From Oscillospiraceae bacterium (lineage in GTDB: Bacteria > Bacillota > Clostridia > Oscillospirales > Ruminococcaceae): DNA of 38,993 nt. The DNA lies in the NCBI GenBank assembly GCA_902766785.1, contig CACXEO010000083.1, positions 1 to 38,993 on the forward strand. Reading direction: 5' to 3'. The translations under genes were made by a program, and so were the position numbers. Within the stretch, counting starts at the first letter, position 1. Each line of letters opens with the position of its first letter. Below the pieces are notes generated by a model. That model was not told the DNA's origin and searched no databases. It saw only the letters and a list, made by a program, of their open reading frames with translations. Positions 9,140 to 16,299 of the stretch are shown here, piece after piece.

Positions 9140-9168
9140 TTGAAAATAATTATCATTATAGGTAAAAT
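9140..9168 (+). promoter_or_regulatory. Promoter of the XRE gene with embedded operator
   Basis: The -35 TTGAAA (9140-9145) and -10 TAAAAT (9163-9168) have a 17-base spacer. The operator-like TTATCATTATA (9150-9160) fills the spacer, the expected place for autorepression. Confidence 0.75.
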
Positions 9169-9200
9169 AGTTTTGAGTATAAGAATACAAAGGTGAGAAT

Positions 9201-9410
9201 ATGATAAAAAATAAGCTTCGGTATAGAATGGCAGATAAACAAATAGATGATATTACGGCGTTGATGGAACTTTCGGGCGTCAGCAGAAATACAATCAATA
9301 AGCTATATAAAGACAAGCAGGTTGAAACAATCAAGCTTGAAACCCTGTTCAGGCTTTGCGATGCTCTGGAATGCAATTTATCCGACCTGATCGAGTATAC
9401 AGTGGAATAA
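9201..9410 (+). CDS. Small XRE/Cro-type helix-turn-helix repressor
   Basis: This 69-aa protein is essentially one HTH domain of the HTH_26/Cro-C1 type. The recognition region is LMELSGVSRNTINKLYKD, and the end, LETLFRLCDALECNLSDLIEY, is the standard helix 4-5 closure. It should bind DNA as a dimer. AAAGGTGAG precedes the ATG. It faces the DUF6809-like gene across 129 bases containing two near-consensus promoters, each carrying the same 11-base element. The likely job is autorepression plus control of that neighbour. No partner toxin is visible. Confidence 0.88.
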   Translation: MIKNKLRYRMADKQIDDITALMELSGVSRNTINKLYKDKQVETIKLETLFRLCDALECNLSDLIEYTVE

Positions 9411-9417
9411 GCCAAAA

Positions 9418-9570
9418 AGGCTTCCCCTTGAGGGGAAGCTGTCGCCGTATGGCGGCTGATGAGGTGCAAAAAGAACCACCCCGGCTGTTCAAAAGCGGGT
9501 TCCGCCGTTTACCGCTACCTCGTCCGGGCGGCTGTGCCGCCTGCCTTCTCCTCAGGGTGAGGACTGAGGT
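9418..9570. repeat. Palindromic intergenic repeat element (MITE-like)
   Basis: The left end has an 8-bp hairpin (GCTTCCCC, TTGA, GGGGAAGC; 9420-9439), a smaller CGCC/GGCG hairpin (9443-9454) and TGATGAGGTG. The right end (about 9512-9565) is an imperfect inverted copy (CTACCTCGTCCG, GGCGGC, GCCGCC, CTTCTCCTCAGGG). This matches the look of short dispersed palindromic repeats common between genes in Clostridia. Only one copy is in the window, so repetitiveness is inferred. Confidence 0.6.
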
Positions 9571-9596
9571 TCGCCGTCTGTTTCTCGCAAAAGCTG

Positions 9597-9636
9597 AAAA
9601 CGACCCGGCCCGTTGTAAAACGGGCCGGGTCGTTTT
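9597..9636. terminator. Bidirectional Rho-independent terminator
   Basis: A perfect 18-bp inverted repeat (AAAACGACCCGGCCCGTT and its complement) encloses GTAA and is flanked by A/T tracts. It ends the leftward AraC gene, whose stop is at 9649, and any rightward read-through from the XRE gene. Confidence 0.9.
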
Positions 9637-9648
9637 GCACGGCAAAAC

Positions 9649-10488
9649 TTATTTGTTTCGTCCGGTTACAGGCCGTGCGCCGGAGGGCTCCGAACGCGGC
9701 GGATCCTGTCCGTCGGCACGCCGCGCCTGCTCCAGATAGTGCCGGGGCGACAGGCCGAACTGCCGTTTAAACATCCGGGAGAAGCTGAAGATATCCGGGT
9801 ACCCGGTGGAAAGGGCCGCCTCCCCCGGCGTGTAACCGTGCTCCGCCATCAGCTGGCAGGCCTTCTTCATCCGGTAATCCGTCAGGTACTGCTGGGGGGA
9901 TTTTCCCGTTTTGCGCCGGAACAGGGTGCTGAAATAGGAGCGGTTCAGGTTCAGCTTTTCCGCCAGCTCCAGAATGGAAATCTCCCGCATGTAGTTGCTT
10001 TCCAAATAGGTTTTGGCCCGTTCGATACAGTCTTCCCCGCTGTCCTGCCCCTCCGCCAGCCGCGCCAAAAGCTGGTAGATTTTCCCGCAGAGGTAGAGTT
10101 CCCGCCCCTCCCGCATCTCCCCGGCCTCCAGCATCGAGCTGAAAATCCCGCCGCACCGCGCGGCGCCGATTACGTTTTCCCGGTAAAAGCAGTCCGGCAG
10201 GTCGATTCCGGCGGTAAACCCGACCCAGATATATTCCCACGGGGTTTGCGCGTCCGCTTTGTAGTAGGTCGTCTCAAAGGGCCGTATGACAAAAATCTGC
10301 CCGGCCCGCACCGGATAGCGTTTACCGTCCGTTTGAAAAACGCCGCTCCCCTGTACGACATAATGCAAAAGCCAGTAAAAACGGGTAGCCGGGCCAAAAG
10401 AATGGCGGGCACGGCATTTTTCCCAGCCGCAGTCAACGGGGTTAACCTCTTTCCAATGGCGGTTAACCAAAAATATAGTTTTTTCCAT
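9649..10488 (-). CDS. AraC-family regulator, likely of the melA-type GH4
   Basis: The protein has 279 aa from the ATG at 10488, with GGGGAGGAGAG upstream. An earlier in-frame codon at 10545 falls inside a leader hairpin and is unlikely. The N-terminal cupin sugar-sensing domain (about 1-130) contains HYVVQGSGVF and RAGQIFVIRPFETTYYKAD. The C-terminal double HTH (about 180-265) has ISILELAEKLNLNRSYFSTLFRR and the second HTH FSRMFKRQFGLSPRHYLEQAR. It is divergent from melA, with only about 170 bases between the starts. Known relatives activate the adjacent glycosidase genes when sugar is bound, so regulation of melA is the obvious inference. Confidence 0.9.
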   Translation of the reverse strand: MEKTIFLVNRHWKEVNPVDCGWEKCRARHSFGPATRFYWLLHYVVQGSGVFQTDGKRYPVRAGQIFVIRPFETTYYKADAQTPWEYIWVGFTAGIDLPDCFYRENVIGAARCGGIFSSMLEAGEMREGRELYLCGKIYQLLARLAEGQDSGEDCIERAKTYLESNYMREISILELAEKLNLNRSYFSTLFRRKTGKSPQQYLTDYRMKKACQLMAEHGYTPGEAALSTGYPDIFSFSRMFKRQFGLSPRHYLEQARRADGQDPPRSEPSGARPVTGRNK

Positions 10489-10514
10489 AGGGCTTTTCTC
10501 TCCTCCCCCTGCCG

Positions 10515-10545
10515 TTGGGTGAAACGCTTTCGGCGCTTCACCCAA
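10515..10545 (-). promoter_or_regulatory. 5'-terminal hairpin in the AraC leader
   Basis: A 13-bp inverted repeat (TTGGGTGAAACGC, TTTCG loop, GCGCTTCACCCAA) lies between the AraC promoter and its ribosome site. In the minus-strand RNA the single irregular pair becomes a G-U wobble, so the stem is complete. It starts within about two bases of the predicted transcript start. It could be a stabilising 5' stem-loop or a regulator-binding dyad. Confidence 0.6.
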
Positions 10546-10553
10546 TTGCTAAC

Positions 10554-10583
10554 ATTTTACCAAATAAAACCCACACTGTGCAA
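10554..10583 (-). promoter_or_regulatory. Promoter of the AraC gene upstream of melA
   Basis: On the minus strand the -35 TTGCAC (10583-10578) and -10 TAAAAT (10559-10554) are 18 bases apart. On the plus strand, an extended -10 (TGG TATGAT, 10604-10612) without a good -35 is a candidate for melA. That arrangement fits an activator-dependent promoter. Confidence 0.6.
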
Positions 10584-10655
10584 TACCTGTTCGTTTTTGG
10601 GAGTGGTATGATAAAACTAAAAAGAAACCGGGAAACAAACAAGGAGGATACCGTT

Positions 10656-11996
10656 ATGAACAAAATCACCTTTATGGGCGCGGGAAGCACCGTCTTTGTC
10701 CGCAACGTGCTGGGGGACTGCATGTGCAGCGACGCGCTGAAAGACTGGGAATTTGCCCTGTACGACATTGACCCCGTCCGGCTGGAGGAAAGCCGGGAGA
10801 TCATCTCCGCCATGAACGAAACCAAGGGCGGGCACGGAAAAGTCACCGCCTACCTGGGCGTTGAAAACCGCAGAGAGGCCCTGCGGGGGGCGCGGTTTGT
10901 GGTAAACGCCATCCAGGTTGGGCTGTACGACCCCTGCACCATCATCGACTTTGAGGTGCCCAAAAAATACGGCCTGCGCCAGACCATCGGCGACACGCTG
11001 GGGATCGGCGGGATTATGCGCGCCCTGCGCACCATCCCGGTTCTGAAAGATTTTGCCGATGATATGCAGGCGGTCTGCCCGGACGCGCTTTTCCTCAACT
11101 ACACCAACCCGATGGCGATGCTGACCGGCTATATGCAGCGCTACACCGGCGTTCAGACGGTGGGGCTGTGCCACAGCGTGCAGGTGTGTTCCGAAACGCT
11201 GCTTAAAGAACTGGGGATGGAGGATCAGCTGGAGGGCCGCAGGGAATTGATTGCCGGGATCAACCACATGGGCTGGCTGTTGGAGCTGAAGAACAAAGAA
11301 GGGCTTGACCTTTACCCGGAAATCCGCCGCCGCGCCCGGGAGAAAAACCTTGCCGCGCTTGCGGACGGCGCGGAGAAGCACAACGATATGGTCCGCTTGG
11401 ATTATATCCACCGCTTTGGCTATTACTGCACCGAGTCGAGCGAGCACAACGCGGAGTACAATATGTTCTATCTTAAATCAAAATACCCGGAGCTTGTTGA
11501 GCGGTACAACATCCCGCTCGACGAATATCCCAGGCGCTGTGTAGAGCAGATTGAAGGCTGGGCAAAGGAGCGGGACGGGATGCGTGCTTCCCAAAAACTG
11601 GACCACGAACGTTCCAAGGAATACGCCTCTTATATCATGGAGGCTGTTGTCACCGGGAATCCGTACCAAATCGGCGGCAACGTCCTGAACACCGGGAACC
11701 TGATTGAGAACCTGCCTGCCGACGCCTGCGTGGAGGTTCCCTGCCTGATTGACGGGATGGGGGTGCATCCCTGCCGGGTGGGCCGCCTTCCGGTACAGTG
11801 CGCCGCTATGAATATGACCAATATCAACGTGCAGTTCCTGACCATTGAAGCGGCTGTGACCGGGAAAAAGGAGCACATCTACCAGGCCGCCATGCTGGAC
11901 CCGCACACCGCGAGCGAGCTTGACCCGGATACCATTGTAAAAATGGTGGACGATCTCATTGAGGCGCACGGCAACTGGCTGCCCAGGTACAATTAA
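10656..11996 (+). CDS. melA: GH4 alpha-galactosidase/alpha-glucosidase (MelA type)
   Basis: The 446-aa protein closely resembles MelA of glycoside hydrolase family 4. These enzymes use bound NAD+ and Mn2+ in an oxidation-elimination cycle to cleave alpha-galactosides such as melibiose. The N-terminal Rossmann motif is FMGAGSTVF (residues 6-14). Next come an IGDTLG loop (111-116), LNYTNPMAM (148-155), the metal-binding CHS (172-174) and INHM (202-205). AAGGAGG lies 8-9 bases before the ATG at 10656. A longer reading frame begins at 10515 but has no ribosome site. The enzyme is cytoplasmic, so a transporter must act elsewhere. It sits divergent from one AraC gene and convergent with another. 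A related specificity within GH4 (for example alpha-glucoside) cannot be excluded. Confidence 0.92.
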   Translation: MNKITFMGAGSTVFVRNVLGDCMCSDALKDWEFALYDIDPVRLEESREIISAMNETKGGHGKVTAYLGVENRREALRGARFVVNAIQVGLYDPCTIIDFEVPKKYGLRQTIGDTLGIGGIMRALRTIPVLKDFADDMQAVCPDALFLNYTNPMAMLTGYMQRYTGVQTVGLCHSVQVCSETLLKELGMEDQLEGRRELIAGINHMGWLLELKNKEGLDLYPEIRRRAREKNLAALADGAEKHNDMVRLDYIHRFGYYCTESSEHNAEYNMFYLKSKYPELVERYNIPLDEYPRRCVEQIEGWAKERDGMRASQKLDHERSKEYASYIMEAVVTGNPYQIGGNVLNTGNLIENLPADACVEVPCLIDGMGVHPCRVGRLPVQCAAMNMTNINVQFLTIEAAVTGKKEHIYQAAMLDPHTASELDPDTIVKMVDDLIEAHGNWLPRYN

Positions 11997-12014
11997 GCGT
12001 ATACTGCGAGCGTA

Positions 12015-12053
12015 ACAAACAGGGGAGAAGCTTTTGGCTTCTCCCCTGTTTGT
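12015..12053. terminator. Bidirectional Rho-independent terminator
   Basis: A perfect 17-bp stem (ACAAACAGGGGAGAAGC and its complement) encloses a TTTTG loop between the convergent melA and AraC genes. Both flanks are T-rich in the direction of transcription. Confidence 0.88.
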
Positions 12054-12056
12054 CTG

Positions 12057-12980
12057 CTATTGGTTGCTTTTTGAGTTGAGCCAGGCCCGGTAGGCGGAGG
12101 GGGACATCCCCTCCATCCGCTTGAACAGGCGGCTGAAATAGTAGATGTTATCAAACCCGGCGGCAATGGCGGCCTCGCTGATATTGACTGCGTTCGTCCG
12201 CATGGATTCCTTGGCTTTCTCGACCCGCAGGCGGTTGAGATACTGTACCGGAGACATACCGGTTTCCGCCTTAAAAAGCCGGGCGAGGTATTGCTGGGAA
12301 ACCTGGAGCCGGGACGCAAGCTCGCTGATCCGGATAGACGACGCAAAGTTGCTGTTGAGGTAGAGGAGCGCATCCTGTACCAGCCGGTTTTGCTCCCGCC
12401 GCTCCAGTACGGGCGGGAGGACAGCAGCCTGCTGAATCCAGCACTGTCCCAGCAAAACAAGAATTTGGGAGAGTTCCAGTGAAATCATCAACGAACTGTG
12501 GATGGTTTGGTGGTTGCGTTCTAACAGCAAACGTTGGAACAGCGTAAAAATTTCATTTTTGTACCGCCCCGTATCCATTTGGCCGCCCAGACAGAGGAGG
12601 GCGTCGCCCGGCGACACAGGAGGGAGAAAGTAAAACGCGGCGGGGCTTGTAGGACGGTTTAAATAATTTGAAACTATTTGCCCGCGCACACCAGAGGCGG
12701 CCGGGCGGATCGGGCTGTCAAGATGCGCGTAAAAAAAACGGCAGGGGCCGCTGTCGGCATACTGGTCCACCGGTTCCCCGGGCGGGACCAGGCAGGCCTC
12801 CCCTTCTTTTAAATAATAGCTGTTTTCACCGACGTCGCAGTGCAAAACACCCTCGTAGACAACAATTACTTCGGTTTCGTCCAAGACGCGCCCGGTCAGG
12901 CTCCATCCATCCGGGCAGACCGAGTGCCCGGTGAGAAGGACGGAAGGCAAACGGGACAGGTCGAGGGTGTATTCCACCAT
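12057..12980 (-). CDS. AraC-family regulator next to GH31
   Basis: The 307-aa protein starts at the ATG at 12980, with GGTGG 5 bases upstream; a GTG at 12989 is the alternative. The N-terminal cupin (about 25-130: VYEGVLHCDVG, LKEGEACLVPPGEPVDQYAD) is the effector domain. The C-terminal tandem HTH (about 205-300) has SIRISELASRLQVSQQYLARLFKA and ISEAAIAAGFDNIYYFSRLFKR. It is divergent from the GH31 gene across about 475 bases and convergent with melA. Position suggests it controls GH31 expression in response to an intracellular or glycoside ligand, but that is inference. Confidence 0.9.
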   Translation of the reverse strand: MVEYTLDLSRLPSVLLTGHSVCPDGWSLTGRVLDETEVIVVYEGVLHCDVGENSYYLKEGEACLVPPGEPVDQYADSGPCRFFYAHLDSPIRPAASGVRGQIVSNYLNRPTSPAAFYFLPPVSPGDALLCLGGQMDTGRYKNEIFTLFQRLLLERNHQTIHSSLMISLELSQILVLLGQCWIQQAAVLPPVLERREQNRLVQDALLYLNSNFASSIRISELASRLQVSQQYLARLFKAETGMSPVQYLNRLRVEKAKESMRTNAVNISEAAIAAGFDNIYYFSRLFKRMEGMSPSAYRAWLNSKSNQ

Positions 12981-12989
12981 AAAAGCCAC

Positions 12990-13455
12990 CGTACATCCGG
13001 GGTTTTAAGACAGTAAAAGGTCTTTGTGCCCGGATCCTTTCGTTTTTATAAAAAAATGCCGCGGTACTGTTTTCGGGGCGAGGTGCCTGTGAACAGCACA
13101 GTCCGACACAATAGAAAATGTTGCGGAACCCGCCTTTAAAAGGGCCAAAGCTGGAATTTACCGGCTGGACACGCTGATAATTTTTTGGGAGGTCTGCAAA
13201 GGGCGGGTACCGTTTTTTACAAACTCAAAGGGCTGTTATATTTCGGTGTGTGGTGTATCCGGCCCGGTTTTGAGTTCTGCGGGAAGGCCGCCGGCAGTTT
13301 GTTATAACGATAGAATGTAAGTTCCGTGCCGGGGTTCTTAGATTGTTTCATTTTGTATAAATAATATTATAAATATTTATTTTAAATTTGCAACTGCAGA
13401 TTTATAATACAAATAACAAAGCGCGGAAGCGCTTGATAAAACGGGAGGAAAAAAG
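12990..13455. other. Regulatory intergenic region upstream of GH31
   Basis: No credible ORF exists in these 466 bases. The right end is very AT-rich and holds an inverted pair ATAAATA/TATTTAT (13357-13363 and 13374-13380), then the GH31 promoter and an operator-like palindrome. The left 300 bases show nothing I can name. Confidence 0.5.
13381..13434 (+). promoter_or_regulatory. GH31 promoter with palindromic operator
   Basis: A perfect -10 TATAAT (13403-13408) is preceded, 16 bases away, by a weak -35 TTTAAA (13381-13386). Just past the expected start lies AAGCGC-GGAA-GCGCTT (13419-13434), a perfect 6-bp dyad. Its GGAAGCGCTT part partly resembles catabolite-response/LacI-type operators with a central CG. 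Confidence 0.55.
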
Positions 13456-15492
13456 ATGAGCGGTTTTTTTAAGATTGAAAATGGGTCGCTGTATTTTAAG
13501 CGCGGCTATGAGGTCCTGTGGATTATGCCGTGGGGAGAAAACGCCCTGCGGGTGCGGGCGACACAGAATAACTTTTTTACAAAAGAAGACTGGGCGCTGA
13601 CCATGCCGGTGGATGCCGAAGCGGAAATTACCTTAACGGAAGACGGCGGCGCCGTAATCAAAAACGGGAAAATTCGGGCGGAGCTGACCGAATATGGGAG
13701 AATCCAATTCTTCAATGAAAAAGACGAGCTGATTTTAAACGAGTACTACCGTACCTGGTCCCACGGCAAGGATTACACAAAATATTTAAATACCATTGTC
13801 AGCATTAAGCGCCCGGCACGTGAATACAAAGGAACACCGAGCGACAACTTTGAGATTACCATGAGCTTTGACGCTGATCCGGAGGAGAAAATTTTCGGCA
13901 TGGGCCAGTACCAGCATCCCCATCTCAACCAGAAGGGCTGCATCCTGGAGCTCGCACACCGCAACACCCAGGCAAGCGTCCCGTTCTATGTCTCCAGCAA
14001 GGGATACGGTTTCCTTTGGAACAATCCGGGCGTCGGGCAGGTCGCGTTCGGCAACAACGTCACCGAATGGAAGCTCAAATCCTCCAAGCAGATCGATTAC
14101 TGGATTACCGCAGGGGACACGCCGGCGGAAATTGAAGAAAGCTACGCCAAAGTAACCGGCACCGTCCCGATGATGCCGGACTACGGTATGGGTTTCTGGC
14201 AGTGTAAGCTGCGGTACCAGACCCAGGACGAGCTGCTCGAGGTCGCTAGGGAGTACCATAAACGGGGCATTCCGGTTGACGTCATCGTGGTTGACTTCTT
14301 CCACTGGCCGAACCAGGGCGACTGGAAATTTGACAGCGCGTTCTGGCCTGATCCGGAGGGGATGATCAAAGAGCTCGACTCAATGGGGATGAAACTGATG
14401 ACTTCGGTTTGGCCGACGGTCGACAAGGCGAGTGAAAATTACGATTATATGCAGGATCACGACCTGCTTGTCCGGGTTGACCATGGTATTAACTTTACAA
14501 TGGATTGTTTTGGAGCAGAAGGATTTTTTGATGCAACCAACCCGGAGGCGCAGAAGTTCATCTTTGAAACCTGCAAGAAGAATTACCTCGACAAAGGGGT
14601 CACCCTGTTCTGGCTGGATGAAGCGGAGCCAGAGTACACCGCCGTCGATTTTGAAAATTACCGTTACCACAAAGGCGCGGCTCTCGAGGTGGCGAACGCC
14701 TATCCGGTCGGCTACGCCAAGGCGTTTTACGACGGGATGAAGGCCGAGGGTCGGGAAGAAATTGTCAACCTGATCCGCTGTGCCTGGGCGGGTTCCCAGA
14801 AATACGGCGCGCTTGCCTGGTCGGGCGACGTTCCCTCTACTTTTGAGGCGTTCCGTTACCAGCTGGCTGCCGGGCTCAATATGGGGCTCGCGGGTATTAC
14901 CTGGTGGACGGCGGATATCGGCGGTTTCCACGGCGGGAACATCCACGATGAGAGCTTTAGAGAGCTGATTACCCGCTGGTTCCAGTTTGGCGCGTTCTGT
15001 CCGGTCATGCGGCTCCACGGCGACCGCGACCCGCACGACAAGCCGATGCTGAAAGCATCCGGCGGCGGCTTCTGCCCGCAGACCGGTGCGGACAACGAGG
15101 TCTGGAGCTACGGGCCTGAGGCGGAAAAGTGCATGACCAAATACATCCGGATGCGGTACCGCCTGAAGCCCTATATTGCGCAGACAATGAAGGCGGCTCA
15201 TGAAAAGGGCACGCCGGTCATCCGCCCGGTCTTCTACGACTTCCCGGCCGATAAAGCTGCTTGGGACGCCAATGAAGAATACCTGTTCGGCTCAGATATC
15301 CTGGTCGCTCCTGTTCTTTATCCGGGTGCCAGAACCAAAGAGGTTTACCTCCCGGCAGGAACGAAGTGGGTTGAGGCGGAAACTGGAAAAGTTTTTGAAG
15401 GTGGCCAAAAGGTGACGGTCGACGCTCCGCTCGATACCATCCCCCTCTTTGTCAGGGAAGGCGCGAAGGTTCTCAGCCTGATCAAAGGCTAA
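13456..15492 (+). CDS. GH31 alpha-glycosidase (alpha-glucosidase/alpha-xylosidase type)
   Basis: The 678-aa retaining alpha-glycosidase shows an N-terminal beta-sandwich, a (beta/alpha)8 barrel and a C-terminal beta domain ending in LPAGTKWVEAETG. The nucleophile is D388 in FWLDEAEPE and the acid/base D458 in AWSGDVPSTFEAF. ITWWTADIGGF (481-491), RLHGDRDPHD and the substrate-site MGFWQCKLRY (245-254) are typical of the family. The WSGD-type motif and this length resemble YicI-like alpha-xylosidases. However, specificity among alpha-glucoside, alpha-xyloside or sulfoquinovoside cannot be decided by eye. There is no signal peptide, so it is cytoplasmic. GGGAGG precedes the ATG, and a strong terminator follows. 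Confidence 0.93.
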   Translation: MSGFFKIENGSLYFKRGYEVLWIMPWGENALRVRATQNNFFTKEDWALTMPVDAEAEITLTEDGGAVIKNGKIRAELTEYGRIQFFNEKDELILNEYYRTWSHGKDYTKYLNTIVSIKRPAREYKGTPSDNFEITMSFDADPEEKIFGMGQYQHPHLNQKGCILELAHRNTQASVPFYVSSKGYGFLWNNPGVGQVAFGNNVTEWKLKSSKQIDYWITAGDTPAEIEESYAKVTGTVPMMPDYGMGFWQCKLRYQTQDELLEVAREYHKRGIPVDVIVVDFFHWPNQGDWKFDSAFWPDPEGMIKELDSMGMKLMTSVWPTVDKASENYDYMQDHDLLVRVDHGINFTMDCFGAEGFFDATNPEAQKFIFETCKKNYLDKGVTLFWLDEAEPEYTAVDFENYRYHKGAALEVANAYPVGYAKAFYDGMKAEGREEIVNLIRCAWAGSQKYGALAWSGDVPSTFEAFRYQLAAGLNMGLAGITWWTADIGGFHGGNIHDESFRELITRWFQFGAFCPVMRLHGDRDPHDKPMLKASGGGFCPQTGADNEVWSYGPEAEKCMTKYIRMRYRLKPYIAQTMKAAHEKGTPVIRPVFYDFPADKAAWDANEEYLFGSDILVAPVLYPGARTKEVYLPAGTKWVEAETGKVFEGGQKVTVDAPLDTIPLFVREGAKVLSLIKG

Positions 15493-15502
15493 TTTAGTAA
15501 AG

Positions 15503-15533
15503 AAAGAGCGCGGAAGCTTTCCGCGCTCTTTTT
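15503..15533 (+). terminator. Rho-independent terminator of GH31
   Basis: A 13-bp perfect stem (AAAGAGCGCGGAA and its complement, GCT loop) is followed by a run of T, 10 bases past the GH31 stop. It may also serve the convergent XRE gene. Confidence 0.88.
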
Positions 15534-15544
15534 GTTGAGAAATG

Positions 15545-16177
15545 TTAAGCAGCCGTTGATTGTGTGCTTAGTCTTCGTTTTTTAATCAGAATGAAGCTTA
15601 TGGCCGAAAGACCTAAATAGGCCGTTGCAAAAAGGACGGAGTGCAAAACGCCGGTCGGGTATGGGGCGACTTGTCCCTGTTTGAAGACAAAGATCGAGAG
15701 AATCCCAGTAAGCATCGAAACGGGCATAAAGAGAATGCCGATTATATTGAGCCAATCAACGGCAATAGGAGGTTTGCTGCCGGACAGCAGCTTTCCAATG
15801 AAATATCCGGCAATACCAACCGCCTGAATAATCATGGAACCCCAGATTACATCCGTCTCTTGTTCTTCATGCCATCCTCCAAAAGAACAGAACAATCCAA
15901 TTGCAACAAATGAAACTGACGCAATGTATAATATTCTGCTTGCCAGCCCGTAATCGTTTTGGCGTTTGTCCTGAACCGGCTCAATCCCTTTTAAAATATA
16001 ACCGGTCGTTACACCAAAATACTCGCTCATAGTAATAATCTTGTCTACATCAGGTGTACTCTGTTCACTTTCCCATTTTGAAACTGCTTGTCTAGAGACA
16101 CCAACCCGATCAGCAAGCTCTTCTTGTGAGATTCCCTTTTCTTTTCTTAAAGATTCAATCCGATCTGCCATTTTCAT
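15545..16177 (-). CDS. Membrane-anchored XRE-family regulator
   Basis: The 210-aa protein has an N-terminal Cro/C1 HTH (about 5-60: GISQEELADRVGVSRQAVSKWESEQSTPDVDKI). A C-terminal block of four predicted membrane helices follows (about 80-102, 110-131, 142-167, 178-201). This HTH-plus-membrane layout is widespread in Firmicutes and is thought to link transcription to membrane or envelope cues, but most members are uncharacterised. Start choice is ambiguous: ATG at 16177 or the in-frame ATG two codons later. Neither has a clear ribosome site, and AT-rich promoter-like sequence lies immediately upstream. It is convergent with GH31 and has no obvious partner gene. Confidence 0.85.
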   Translation of the reverse strand: MKMADRIESLRKEKGISQEELADRVGVSRQAVSKWESEQSTPDVDKIITMSEYFGVTTGYILKGIEPVQDKRQNDYGLASRILYIASVSFVAIGLFCSFGGWHEEQETDVIWGSMIIQAVGIAGYFIGKLLSGSKPPIAVDWLNIIGILFMPVSMLTGILSIFVFKQGQVAPYPTGVLHSVLFATAYLGLSAISFILIKKRRLSTQSTAA

Positions 16178-16299
16178 ATCGCGTTTATAATTTTAATATA
16201 CCAAAACAGATGGTTGCAGTATTACCGTTTACGCCTGGAGCCATGCCGGACGCCGGTCTAAATGTTTTGATTGGAGGCAGGACAGCCAAGTAATTGATC

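Noticed and set aside
8799..9410. Possible toxin-antitoxin pair (XRE plus DUF6809-like)
   Set aside because: The genes are divergent rather than co-transcribed and the DUF6809-like protein shows no toxin fold or catalytic residues.
14380..15201. 273-aa minus-strand open frame inside GH31
   Set aside because: It overlaps the catalytic barrel of a clear GH31 enzyme and has no family features of its own.
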